This document shows, one piece after another, positions 33,935 to 42,778 of a stretch of DNA of 64,000 bases. The stretch is from positions 62,001 through 126,000 of the forward strand of contig NZ_BMSX01000027.1 of NCBI RefSeq assembly GCF_014649375.1, read 5' to 3'. The stretch's first letter is position 1; each line of letters opens with the position of its first letter. Source of the stretch: Streptomyces aurantiogriseus (GTDB taxonomy: Bacteria; Actinomycetota; Actinomycetes; Streptomycetales; Streptomycetaceae). The position numbers and the translations under genes are program-made. A model generated the notes under the pieces. It did not search any database. It saw nothing but the letters and a program-made list of their open reading frames with translations, and had not been told where the DNA came from.

Positions 33935-36900
33935 GTGCGCAACAACGACCGATACGCCCTGCTGATCGGCGTCTCGACGTACGACAGTGACGACTACCAC
34001 GACCTTCCGGCAGTGCGTGCCGATCTGCACTACATGCAGGCTGTCCTGGAGAAAGCAGAAATCGGCCAGTACAACGACTGCGAGGTGGTGGCTGATCCGA
34101 CGCGTGCCGAGATGCTGCACGCCATCGAGTCGTTCCTCGAGGAGCGGCAGCAGAGCGAGAGCGCGCTGCTGTACTTCAGTGGGCACGGTGAGTTCTGCGA
34201 AACCGACAACCAGCTGTACTTCCTCACCCGCGACAGCGACCGCGCCGATCTGCCCCGCACCGCGGTGTCGGCGGAGTTCCTTGAGCGGAGCCTGGCGTCT
34301 TGCCGCGCCGCGTCCAAGATCGTGCTGCTCGACTGTTGTGCGAGCGGTTCGGTCGTCCAGGGCTGGCGTGCCAAGGGCGGAGAGGGCTCTGAATCGGCCG
34401 AGGAAGAACGCAGCACCCTGCTGCGTCCCACCGGCGTCTACTTCATCACTGCCTCGGACGCGCTACAGGCCGCCTCCGCCATGGCCCCCGAAGGATCAAC
34501 GCTCGGCACCTCGCGGTTCACCGGCGAAATTGTCGAAGGGCTGCGGAACGGGCGGATCAAGGACAGCGGCTGGATATCACCGGAGGACCTCTTCGAGTAT
34601 CTAAACGCGCAGATGGTGCGAAGGGGTGTGCCGAAGGAGCAGCGCCCGACCAAGTCCACCATCCGCGCCACCCACACGCTGTACTTCGCCAGATCGGTGG
34701 CCAGCCCGGTCAGTCTCCCCGCTCTGCCCGGTGAGCCGGCTGCGCCGTCCGCCGCTCAGCTCAAGGCTCGCGAGCGGGCCGCAGCTGACAGCGAGAACGC
34801 CAACGACTGGCAGCGGCTGCTCCGTTACTACGCGCAGTGCCTGAGTGCCCAGGCCGCGGCGAGCATGCTGCCCGACCGGCGGGCCGGGCGGAATTCGCAG
34901 TACTTCCTTGTGACCGACGGGCCCGAGACCATTCAGTCCGGTCTGGGCTCGGTGCTGCCGGCTCCGGCGGGGCTGCCCGGTGCGCACGTGCCGGGCAACG
35001 GCGGCACGGCTAAGGACAGGTCAGGGCGGGCCGCCGATCAGCACGAGTACTGGTACGGGTATCCGGCCGTCACCCTCCCCTCCCGTGGCGACGGCGGTCG
35101 GCGCACGGACGTGGGCATCGCACCGCTACTCATTCAGCAGATGGAGTTGGCCCCGGACGAGAGCGGGCGGGCCTTACTCCGTCCGAGCGGGGTGCCCTCC
35201 CTGCACACCAAAGTGGTGACCGAGCTTCTCTCCGAGGACGAAGCCGCCCAGTTACTCGCCCGCTGGCAGCCAACCTGGCAGCACGGCAATGACGCACAGA
35301 TGCTCAGAGCTGTACGGGAGTTGCTCGGCGAGCTGGGACTGCCGGAGCTCGAACCGCTCGACGCCTCCGCACTCCGTGCGGACTCCGTGAACGAGGCCCT
35401 GCGCCCAGGGGCGCACAACGCCGCGGTGATCCTGGCCCCTTCGAGCGTGGAGCGGTTCGCCACCGACGGGCTGGTGGAGAATCTGCTGGCCATCTCCACG
35501 CGCACGAACGAGATCCCTGGCACCGCTCTGGATGCCCTACTGCACAGCGCCGCCCCGGTTGCAGGAACCGATCCGGTGCTCATGGTCGCAGCCGGGCCGT
35601 CCAACGAGAGCCAGGAGCAAGTGGTCGTCTCGGCGATGACGCAACCCCTGACCGTGGCCACCGGCCCGCCCGGGACAGGAAAGAGCGAGGTCGTCACCTC
35701 GGTGGTCGCCACCTGTGTCGCCGCCGGCGAGTCGGTTCTGGTGGCGTCAACCAACAACGAGGCGGTGGACGTCGTCGCCCAGCGGTGCGACGACATCGCT
35801 CCTGCCCTTCTGATGCGTACCGGCAACGTCGACGCCTTGGTCAAGGAAGCCGCCAAGCTGGAGCAACTGCTGTCGGATCCGCCTCCACAGCCAGGCCGCA
35901 GCTCGGCCACGGTGGCGGGTGAGCTCCGCAACCTCCGATCTCGCGCCACCGTTCTGCGCGACCGGGCCGGCCGACAGGTCGAGGGTGAGGTGCAGCTGGC
36001 CCGAGTCCTTGAGAAGCGTGCGGAGCTCGCCGAGAAGATCGGACTTCCGGTGCTGCTCCTGTCACAGATGTGGGCGACCGACGACCATTCGGCGCTCGCC
36101 CGCTGGGAAGCGCGAGCCCGCAGGGCGGCGACGGCGGGGGGCTGGTGGGGACGCTGGCGGCGGAAGCGTGCGATGAAGGCGTTCGTCTCGGCTGCCAGTC
36201 CGCAGGTGGCCACGCAACTGCCGACATGGACCGGCGAACGGCCCGTCGCCTTGGAAGTCCTCGACAACCTGGCGAACGTGACGGCCCTGGAGCGGCAGGT
36301 GCATGAGTTCACGCCAGCCCAGCTCACCCACGACGAGGAGGCCGTACGGCAGGCTCGCGCGGACTGCGCCACGACACGCGCCGAACTGTCGGCAGAGCTG
36401 TGTGTGGCCGTGTCGGCGGAGGCGCTCAGCCGCGGGCGATCGCTGCTGAACCAGCGACTCCAGACGCTGCGGCAGCACTCGGGAACCCAGCGCAGCCAAC
36501 TGAATCTGCTGCCCCACCTGAAAGGGTGGGCGATCACCACGCACGCGGTGCGCCAGCTACGACCGACTGCGAAGCTCTTCGACCTGGTCGTCATCGACGA
36601 GGCCAGCCAGTGCTCCATCGCTTCGGTACTGCCGCTGCTGTTCCGCGCCCGGCGGGCTTTGATCATCGGTGACCCGATGCAGCTGAGCCACATCCCCGGC
36701 ATCTCACCGGAGCAGGAGCGCCAGGCACGTGTCAGGGCGGGTCTGAGCGCGGCCTGGCTGGAGGACCGACGACTCGCGTATCACGTCCACTCGTCGTACC
36801 ACGCCGCCGCGCAGAACGGCGATTCCGCCCTGCTCCTCGACGAGCACTACCGCTGCCACCCGGAGATTGCCGACATCGTCAACGGCCACTGCTACTCCGG

Positions 36901-37813
36901 CGCATTGGAGATCCTGACCGACGTACGCCGGCAAGTACCCGCGGTCGACCTCATGAGCACCGGCGAAACCACTCCCGTACTGGCTTGGGCAAACGTTCCC
37001 TCCGGCGAGTCAGCACGCGGCCCTGGCGGAAAGTCGTGGCGCAACCCGTCCGAGGCCGCCGCCGTGGCCGGGGTCGTGAAGGAACTGCTGCACCATCTGC
37101 CGAAGACCGCAACGGTGGGTGTCGTGACTCCCTTCCGTGCGCAGAAGGATGCTCTGGAGCGCATGGTGGGCAGCGACCAGGTGCGGGTGGGCACGGTGCA
37201 TGCCTTCCAGGGCGGTCAGCGCGACGTCATGGTCCTCAGCCCGGTGGCGACTGCCAATACACCACCGAGGACGGCCCACTGGGTGGCGAGCCAGGTGAAC
37301 CTCTGGAACGTCGCGATCACCCGCGCGAAGTCCCAGTTGATCACAGTGGGCGACCATGGCTACTGGCAGCAGCAGACCGGGCTTCCGCACCTGCTGTCGT
37401 CACGCTCGGTCCTGTGGAACCGGGCGCGGGCTGTCGATGCGGGCCAAACTCCCGTACACGAGCCCGGCCCACGACAGGATCCGCGCCGCAGGGACCTCGC
37501 CGACACCGTGCAGCAGCTCCTCGCCTCGCGAGGCGTCGTCGAGTTGGAACGCGACGCCATGGTCGGCGGACAGCGGGTCGACCTGCTGTTCACCGCACCC
37601 GAGGGCAACACGGCGGTACTGATCGACACCGGACCACTACCAGACCGTGACCCGGCACGGCACCTACGCCTGATGCACGAGCGCGCCGGCCTGCTGATCG
37701 GGCTGCCATCCGGCGGCCTGGGGGCGAAGGCAGGCAGCGTCGAGCGCGTTCTCCGTATCCCAGCCTGGCGCATTTTGGCGGGCCCGAACGTACTGGCGCC
37801 GCTGTTCGACTGA
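33935..37813 (+). CDS. Caspase - SF1 (Upf1-like) helicase - degenerate nuclease fusion
   Basis: A 1292-residue protein. Residues 1-230 are a C14 caspase/metacaspase-like domain (RYALLIGVSTY, catalytic His84 in YFSGHGE, Cys135 in LLDCCASGS). About 250-560 is an unassigned linker (YWYGYPAV; APLLIQQMEL). About 565-1160 is a superfamily 1 helicase: Walker A GPPGTGKS at 577-584, DEAS at 888-891, IIGDPMQLSHIPG, DEHYRCHPEIAD, VGTVHAFQGGQRDVMV and NVAITRAK. The last 105 residues (VDLLFTAPEGNTAVLIDTG) resemble a Vsr/DUF559-type nuclease that lacks the usual acidic-x-Lys pair. Start GTG at 33935 has only a weak GAGG. It is the centre of a three-gene operon. A suicidal or signalling protease gated by nucleic-acid sensing is a hypothesis. 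Confidence 0.88.
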   Translation: MRNNDRYALLIGVSTYDSDDYHDLPAVRADLHYMQAVLEKAEIGQYNDCEVVADPTRAEMLHAIESFLEERQQSESALLYFSGHGEFCETDNQLYFLTRDSDRADLPRTAVSAEFLERSLASCRAASKIVLLDCCASGSVVQGWRAKGGEGSESAEEERSTLLRPTGVYFITASDALQAASAMAPEGSTLGTSRFTGEIVEGLRNGRIKDSGWISPEDLFEYLNAQMVRRGVPKEQRPTKSTIRATHTLYFARSVASPVSLPALPGEPAAPSAAQLKARERAAADSENANDWQRLLRYYAQCLSAQAAASMLPDRRAGRNSQYFLVTDGPETIQSGLGSVLPAPAGLPGAHVPGNGGTAKDRSGRAADQHEYWYGYPAVTLPSRGDGGRRTDVGIAPLLIQQMELAPDESGRALLRPSGVPSLHTKVVTELLSEDEAAQLLARWQPTWQHGNDAQMLRAVRELLGELGLPELEPLDASALRADSVNEALRPGAHNAAVILAPSSVERFATDGLVENLLAISTRTNEIPGTALDALLHSAAPVAGTDPVLMVAAGPSNESQEQVVVSAMTQPLTVATGPPGTGKSEVVTSVVATCVAAGESVLVASTNNEAVDVVAQRCDDIAPALLMRTGNVDALVKEAAKLEQLLSDPPPQPGRSSATVAGELRNLRSRATVLRDRAGRQVEGEVQLARVLEKRAELAEKIGLPVLLLSQMWATDDHSALARWEARARRAATAGGWWGRWRRKRAMKAFVSAASPQVATQLPTWTGERPVALEVLDNLANVTALERQVHEFTPAQLTHDEEAVRQARADCATTRAELSAELCVAVSAEALSRGRSLLNQRLQTLRQHSGTQRSQLNLLPHLKGWAITTHAVRQLRPTAKLFDLVVIDEASQCSIASVLPLLFRARRALIIGDPMQLSHIPGISPEQERQARVRAGLSAAWLEDRRLAYHVHSSYHAAAQNGDSALLLDEHYRCHPEIADIVNGHCYSGALEILTDVRRQVPAVDLMSTGETTPVLAWANVPSGESARGPGGKSWRNPSEAAAVAGVVKELLHHLPKTATVGVVTPFRAQKDALERMVGSDQVRVGTVHAFQGGQRDVMVLSPVATANTPPRTAHWVASQVNLWNVAITRAKSQLITVGDHGYWQQQTGLPHLLSSRSVLWNRARAVDAGQTPVHEPGPRQDPRRRDLADTVQQLLASRGVVELERDAMVGGQRVDLLFTAPEGNTAVLIDTGPLPDRDPARHLRLMHERAGLLIGLPSGGLGAKAGSVERVLRIPAWRILAGPNVLAPLFD

Positions 37814-37868
37814 GTGACCGGTCGGCCCTGCACGGCTGACCGGACATCCGACCTGGGGAGGGGCAGTC

Positions 37869-39314
37869 GTGACGAGCACCATGAAGACCGAAGAAGTCCT
37901 GCACAGCCTCCAGCGGCAAGTGACCGTACCGGTGTATTCAACGCGAGAACTGGTGGGCAAGGTCGAGGAAGCTGCTGCCGACAAGGAACGTGAGCGCAAG
38001 GAGACGTTCCAGAAGCGTCAGGAGGAGGGCAAGACCAAGCAGGGCGACACCTATGCACCGCTGCGACGCAAGCCGGGACTGCGCCCGCTCCCCAGCCAAG
38101 AACTCGGCCTGTCAGTACGGTTGACGTTCTGGGACGTACTGCATCACCTCGGCCGCGGTCTCGCGCTGTCCCAGCGCGGCGCATCGCGCGGGCTGGCCGA
38201 ACACTGGGGCAGCCTCAAGTACTGCCAAGCTCTCAGCGGGAACGCCGAAACCCACCTCGGGCTGTCCGAGGAGGGCGAGCGGATCGCCATGTACTACAAG
38301 GCGCTGCAATCTGAGGAGCTGGGACAAGCCTTCGCATTGGCCGTCAGCGAGGAAATCCTCACCCGCCGCTACCCCGACCACAGTGTCTCCATCGTCCGCG
38401 CCGACACCGCCCTGCGCGCTGGTTGGACATTGACCAGCCGGGACAAGGCGAAAACGAAAACTGTCGGCTACCACTACCGCCCGCAGTTCTTCGCCGAAGT
38501 CTGGAAACCCGGCGAATCCTCACGTGTCTTTCCGATCGCGTGCAAGGGCAACCACAGTGACCGGCAGAAGGCATACGAGCAACTCGCCTCCGCAGCGGTC
38601 CATGCGGATGGGGTGCACATCGGAGCGTGGAACGAAACTCCGGCCCTGCTGTTCAGCACGGAGATCTCCCTGAGCGACCCGCTCACCGTCCACGCCCTGC
38701 ACGCCGACGGCCCCGGCGGCTGGCTCCACCTCCCGGACGACACGCCCGCCGCTGACATCGGCCTGCCCGTGGGCGACAAGAACCCGGGTATTGGCATCTT
38801 CAAGCCGGGCAAGGGCAAGGACCCCGACTCCTCCGAGCCCGGATGCCAGGTCGGTCCCGAGTACTACGAGTGGTTCCAACGTGCCCTGGCTCACGTCGGC
38901 GCCGCCGGACTCACCGCCTTCGCCGGCGACGGGGAATCCACCGCCGCACTGCTCACCACACGTCAGGGCAGCGACTTCTTCCAAGGATTCGCCCACGCCG
39001 CAGCCGGCACCGTCCAGGACGCGCGCTACAAGCTCCTGGGCCAGAAATTCGAGGGCACGGATCATGTTTTCCGCCTCAACGGCGAAAGGGTCCAGGCATT
39101 CTCCGGCGTCGCGGCCGACATACTCGATGTCCTCGTCACCAGGAAAGAGCCTGCACGACGCGCCGATGTCGCCGCTTACCGGCAACGGGTCCAGGCGTGG
39201 AAGGCCAAGCGGCGCGGGACGTTCTGGGACCACCAGTGGGGCGGCGTGGTCTCCATCAGTCGGGATGGCACGGTGCTGGCCATGCGCCAGCTCCCGCCGT
39301 TCCAGGACGAGTGA
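37869..39314 (+). CDS. Uncharacterised protein, third gene of the caspase-helicase operon
   Basis: A 481-residue protein I do not recognise. Start GTG at 37869 follows GGGGAGGGGC; the gap to the caspase-helicase stop is 55 bp. Residues 30-65 are highly charged and probably coiled coil (EEAAADKERERKETFQKRQE). A conserved-looking core includes FWDVLHHLGRGLALS, then SIVRADTALRAGW, FFAEVWKPGESSRVFPIACKG and later AHVGAAGLTAFAGDGES. The FPIACKG stretch is reminiscent of the E-x-K strand of PD-(D/E)XK nucleases with the acidic residue replaced, but that is weak. No membrane helix or signal peptide. By position it may be the target, sensor or effector of the caspase-helicase protein. Confidence 0.8.
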   Translation: MTSTMKTEEVLHSLQRQVTVPVYSTRELVGKVEEAAADKERERKETFQKRQEEGKTKQGDTYAPLRRKPGLRPLPSQELGLSVRLTFWDVLHHLGRGLALSQRGASRGLAEHWGSLKYCQALSGNAETHLGLSEEGERIAMYYKALQSEELGQAFALAVSEEILTRRYPDHSVSIVRADTALRAGWTLTSRDKAKTKTVGYHYRPQFFAEVWKPGESSRVFPIACKGNHSDRQKAYEQLASAAVHADGVHIGAWNETPALLFSTEISLSDPLTVHALHADGPGGWLHLPDDTPAADIGLPVGDKNPGIGIFKPGKGKDPDSSEPGCQVGPEYYEWFQRALAHVGAAGLTAFAGDGESTAALLTTRQGSDFFQGFAHAAAGTVQDARYKLLGQKFEGTDHVFRLNGERVQAFSGVAADILDVLVTRKEPARRADVAAYRQRVQAWKAKRRGTFWDHQWGGVVSISRDGTVLAMRQLPPFQDE

Positions 39315-39348
39315 CGTTCGAGGTTTGTAGTTGACGGCCCGCCATGAG

Positions 39349-39393
39349 GCCGACAGGTTCCGCATGTGCGGCGGCACCCGCATCCTGTCGGCC
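39349..39393. terminator. Hairpin between convergent island genes
   Basis: GGCCGACAGG (39349-39358) and CCTGTCGGCC (39384-39393) form a 10-bp stem enclosing a small palindrome CCGCATGTGCGG. It lies 35 bp after the stop of the third operon gene, in the 287-bp gap before the convergent nuclease gene. Confidence 0.55.
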
Positions 39394-39601
39394 GCCCTGA
39401 GGCCGGGGCGAACACATCCCGGGCCCTTGCCGATTGGATGGCCAGGACCCGGGATGCCGCACGGAACCGGAACCGCACCACATCCCGGTCTGGATGGCCG
39501 CCTCCACCAACATCCCGCGGGTGATCAGTCGTGCCGCTGGCTGCAAACGACGACAGCCCACAGCAACGCACTCCACCGGACCAGCCACCCGGAGGATGCC
39601 G

Positions 39602-40492
39602 CTACGCCGCGGCGTAGCTGAGGCGGAACAGGTCCTGGGCACGCTCCAGGTCCCGCTCCGCACGAAGCTGCACCTCAAGGTCGCCCGTGCCGTGGTGGCC
39701 CAGCCCCGTCACGTCGCGGGTGAACCCGGGAACAAGGCCGACCCCCTTGGGATCCGCCTTGAGATAGACGAGCAGCTTGGTCTTCTGCGGCGGACAGACG
39801 CAGGCGAAGTTCCGCAGCCGCTGGTAGGCACAGTAGGTCTGGCGCGGGACCCGGGTGATGCCGTCCCCGAGGCCGAGCAGGATCTCGTCGACCGCCGCGG
39901 CCAGTTCCGCCATCGCCCCGTCTCGACTTGAAGCGCTCGGCACCGCGGACGTCCGTCGACGGGCGGTCCTGGGGGCAGTTGCCTGTCCGGTGACGGAGGC
40001 CACGGTCTCAAGGCCAAAGTGCTCAGTGCCGAAGAAGCGATAGCGGACTAGGTCGATGCTGCGCCGGTGCTCGCGTACGGCATGCACGTCGTAGCGGGTG
40101 AAGTCGCCGGCCACACAGATCAGCCTGGGCGCGCTCCACAGCACCTGGGCCGCGGCCGTGACCCCGAGCCGGTCGCGGACCAGGTGCTGGTACTCGCTCC
40201 GGTGGTCCATCAGCCAGCTCAGGTAGAAGAGACCCTGATGGATCACCCCGGCGTCAGTGCCGCGCTTGAACTCGACGACCACCGGCGCCCCGTTCTCGTC
40301 GATCCCCAGTGAGTCGATCCGGCCGCCGTGGACCGGACCGGTGCTGTACTCGGTCGCCAGGAAGCGGACCCCGAGCAGTGCCTCCATATTGGCCTCGACG
40401 AGACTCTGCACATCCGTCTCGGCATCAGCAAGGCGCGGCATGACCTCCGTCATGCCGCCATTGGTCGTGTGGAACAGCTTCAGGCCCGACAC
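39602..40492 (-). CDS. PD-(D/E)XK-like nuclease with C-terminal DUF5655
   Basis: A 296-residue protein. Its N-terminal half has the nuclease core GGRIDSLGIDENGAPVVVEFKRG, where Asp and the E-x-K (EFK) residues are the expected metal ligands. The C-terminal 95 residues (RNFACVCPPQKTKLLVYLKA and the GTGDLEVQL segment) match DUF5655. Such proteins are common in actinobacterial islands and resemble the NucS-like/endonuclease-associated class. GTG at 40492 is used because AGGAGG lies immediately upstream, although the 3-nt spacing is short; an upstream ATG at 40597 lacks a ribosome site. It faces the caspase-helicase operon tail to tail, so it may be a separate cargo gene of the island. Confidence 0.75.
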   Translation of the reverse strand: MSGLKLFHTTNGGMTEVMPRLADAETDVQSLVEANMEALLGVRFLATEYSTGPVHGGRIDSLGIDENGAPVVVEFKRGTDAGVIHQGLFYLSWLMDHRSEYQHLVRDRLGVTAAAQVLWSAPRLICVAGDFTRYDVHAVREHRRSIDLVRYRFFGTEHFGLETVASVTGQATAPRTARRRTSAVPSASSRDGAMAELAAAVDEILLGLGDGITRVPRQTYCAYQRLRNFACVCPPQKTKLLVYLKADPKGVGLVPGFTRDVTGLGHHGTGDLEVQLRAERDLERAQDLFRLSYAAA

Positions 40493-40688
40493 ATTCCTCC
40501 TCGACTCGAAGATCGAGAACGTCAGGGAGGGGGAAGATTGTTTCCGTGAGACCCTGCGCGCGAGTGAAGATGGTGTGAGTACCTGCGTCCGGGCCATCGG
40601 GGCGCACCCGCGCCCCAGGGATCACTCGATCCGACATACATCCCACGTAACCGGGACGAGCGCCTGGAACACTGCGTTTGTGCAGGTC

Positions 40689-41288
40689 AGTCCCGTAGCT
40701 CATCGGCGGCCTGCTGTGGGCCCGGGCCACGGTGCGGGAACTGACCCGCATGGTCACCGGGCTGGCGATGACCGAGCGCGGAGTGGGCAACGCGAAGGCG
40801 GAGAAGGCCGTGCTGGCCTGGGCGGATCACTGCGGGCTGCACTCGGACACGGCGCCACCCGGCCGCTCCTGGGCGCCGAAGCGCCCGCATTCCAGTGGTG
40901 AGAGTGAACGGCAGACGGCTGCGCGTGAACGAGATATCCGCGATTGAGGTGTTCACGGGCTTCCTGGACGGGCTCGCCCGCCAGGCCAGACGGAAGGTCC
41001 ACGCGATCACCGACCGGCACGCCTCTCCACCGCTCGAAGGCCGTCCGCACCTGGCTGGACTCACATGCCGACCACGTCGCACTGCACCTGATGCCCGGCC
41101 ACAGCCCCGAACTCAACCCCGCCGAACTGCTCAACGCCGACATCAAACGGCACGTGTACGGCTCACGCGCACCCTCGGCCGACGACTTCGTCCACGAAGC
41201 CCGCCACTTTCTCCGCCGCCGACAGCGCCAAATCCACATCGTCCGCAGCTACTTCCACGCCCGACACGTCGGTTACACGATCGCATAG
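40689..41288 (+). pseudogene. IS630-family transposase remnant
   Basis: Three frames together spell parts of an IS630 transposase: RELTRMVTGLAMTERGVG (about 40732-40790), VVRVNGRRLRVN (about 40893-40930) with FTGFLDGLARQARRKVHAIT (40951-41010), and the C-terminal DDE block LMPGHSPELNPAELLNADIK ending at the TAG at 41286. Frame changes and an internal gap after RGVG show deletion and frameshifts. No terminal inverted repeats are evident. It marks past insertion activity in the island. Confidence 0.8.
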
Positions 41289-41345
41289 GCGACCCAACGG
41301 TTCCAGCTCAATAAGCGCAGGCTGCTTCGAAGCGGGGCAACATAG

Positions 41346-41382
41346 CGCGGGATCGCCGGTTAGCCAAACCGGCGATCCCGCG
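41346..41382. terminator. Perfect 16-bp hairpin after the IS630 remnant
   Basis: Arms 41346-41361 and 41367-41382 with a 5-nt loop (AGCCA) are perfectly complementary. It is a strong stem, probably a terminator, 58 bp beyond the transposase stop. Confidence 0.65.
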
Positions 41383-41807
41383 GATCATTGATAGTCCACC
41401 GCCACCACCTGCCCGCACGTCGAAAGGCACCGAGACGGCCGTCAAATCAACTCGTCGCGCGTCGTCAGCGCTTCCCGCCGCATAGCTCCCGCGGAACATG
41501 TGCCGCGCGCTCAAGATCCCATGAGCCGCGCAGGTCGCCCGTGTCCTGGGGCCGACCCCTATGACAACCCGCGTGAACCCGGGAAAGACGTCGACCTGCG
41601 TCGGGTTTGCCTGTGCATCGACATCGACCTCAGCGCGCGATGCGGGGTGACCCTACTTACGTCATCGTCTGTCTTGTCCAATTTCCGGCCCAACACCGTG
41701 GTCCGCTGACCCGCCACAGGCATTAGAGCCACAAGTTTTCGGCAGTTTCAAACCCTATCGGCTGCGCGTAGGCAGGGCCGTCTTACTTAAGAACTGGAGA
41801 ATCCGAA
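41383..41807. other. Non-coding stretch without recognised gene
   Basis: This stretch has lower GC than its surroundings and short frames without ribosome sites. It probably includes the promoter of the HTH gene starting at 41808 (TCTTACTTAAGAACTGGAGA just upstream). Nothing else could be supported. Confidence 0.5.
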
Positions 41808-42083
41808 ATGCACGGACAGACTGCCGAGGTGCAGGGCACCCGGTACAGCCCTACGCGCATTCGCGCCACCTGGGACGGGACGGGGAGCGTGGAGGACGCT
41901 TCCAGGGCGCTGGGGTTCTCGCGGGCGAAGGGCTACGACCTGGTTCGTCGCGGGGAGTTCCCGTGCCGCGTGCTACGCGTCGGCCGTAGCACGCGTGTCG
42001 TCACGGCCTCCCTGCTCCGCGTGCTCGAAAGCGGAGAGCCGGAGTACAACGGTGCCCACGCCGGACGCTGCACGCCGTCGTAG
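41808..42083 (+). CDS. Small helix-turn-helix protein, possible excisionase
   Basis: A 91-residue protein with a MerR/excisionase-like winged helix: SVEDASRALGFSRAKGYDLV is the helix-turn-helix, followed by the wing GEFPCRVLRVGRSTRVVTAS and a short helix LLRVLE. This is the size and layout of excisionase (Xis) or replication-control proteins of actinobacterial integrative elements. ATG at 41808 follows GGAGA. It is followed by a strong hairpin (42098-42138), and the integrase gene lies 0.7 kb away on the other strand. A role in excision together with that integrase is plausible but unproven. Confidence 0.78.
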   Translation: MHGQTAEVQGTRYSPTRIRATWDGTGSVEDASRALGFSRAKGYDLVRRGEFPCRVLRVGRSTRVVTASLLRVLESGEPEYNGAHAGRCTPS

Positions 42084-42097
42084 CCCCACAGCGCACA

Positions 42098-42138
42098 GAA
42101 GCCCCGCCGGAGCAAGAAGCTCATTCCGGCGGGGCTTC
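42098..42138 (+). terminator. Hairpin terminator of the HTH gene
   Basis: GAAGCCCCGCCGGA (42098-42111) pairs perfectly with TCCGGCGGGGCTTC (42125-42138), loop 13 nt, 14 bp after the HTH stop. Confidence 0.85.
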
Positions 42139-42778
42139 GTCGTCTCACGCGCTCTCACACAGCTCTCACCAACTGGGCGGACCCCCCCGGACTGTGAGGC
42201 CCTGACCTGGCCGTACGCGCCCGTTCTGGATCGACTGGACGCCCTTGGACGGTCTTTACGACCTGTGCCATGTGGGACCGTCACAGCTCAAGGACAGTGG
42301 CACCACTGCACGTGGCCGATCTCGTTGCCAGTGGTCGGATGCAGATGTCGTGGGAAGCGCGAGCCCCCAGGACGGCATGGCTGTCCGTTCCGGCGGGCTG
42401 TGCATCAGCGGTTCTCAGCGCCAGGGCAGAGCCCCGGCCTGCAGGCAACACGCACCACAAGGTCCTACGCAGCGGCCCATCAACTCGGTGCGTTCCGCAG
42501 GCGTGCCACGGCATGGTTGCGTCCGGCTTCGACCCCTTCATGGCCCGGGCGGTGGCCAACCAGGAGCGGATTCTTTCGAAGCCAGCCGCCAAGCAGCGCA
42601 GAAGGCGAAGGTCCATTCAAACAAGGACCCGGTCCGGGGAACAGCATCGATCATGATCCGGACCATGCTCGGGCCAGCGACCCCGCCAAGGTCTCGACGG
42701 GCACTATTTGCGCTGATCAGCGATGCGCTGCCGCTGTACCACCAGCAGACGGAGAATCTGCTGTCAGCCAAGCTGGGA
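42139..42778. other. Gene-poor stretch between HTH terminator and integrase stop
   Basis: About 640 bp with several overlapping open frames on both strands but none with a convincing ribosome site, domain or codon bias. It may hold decayed element DNA. Confidence 0.45.
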
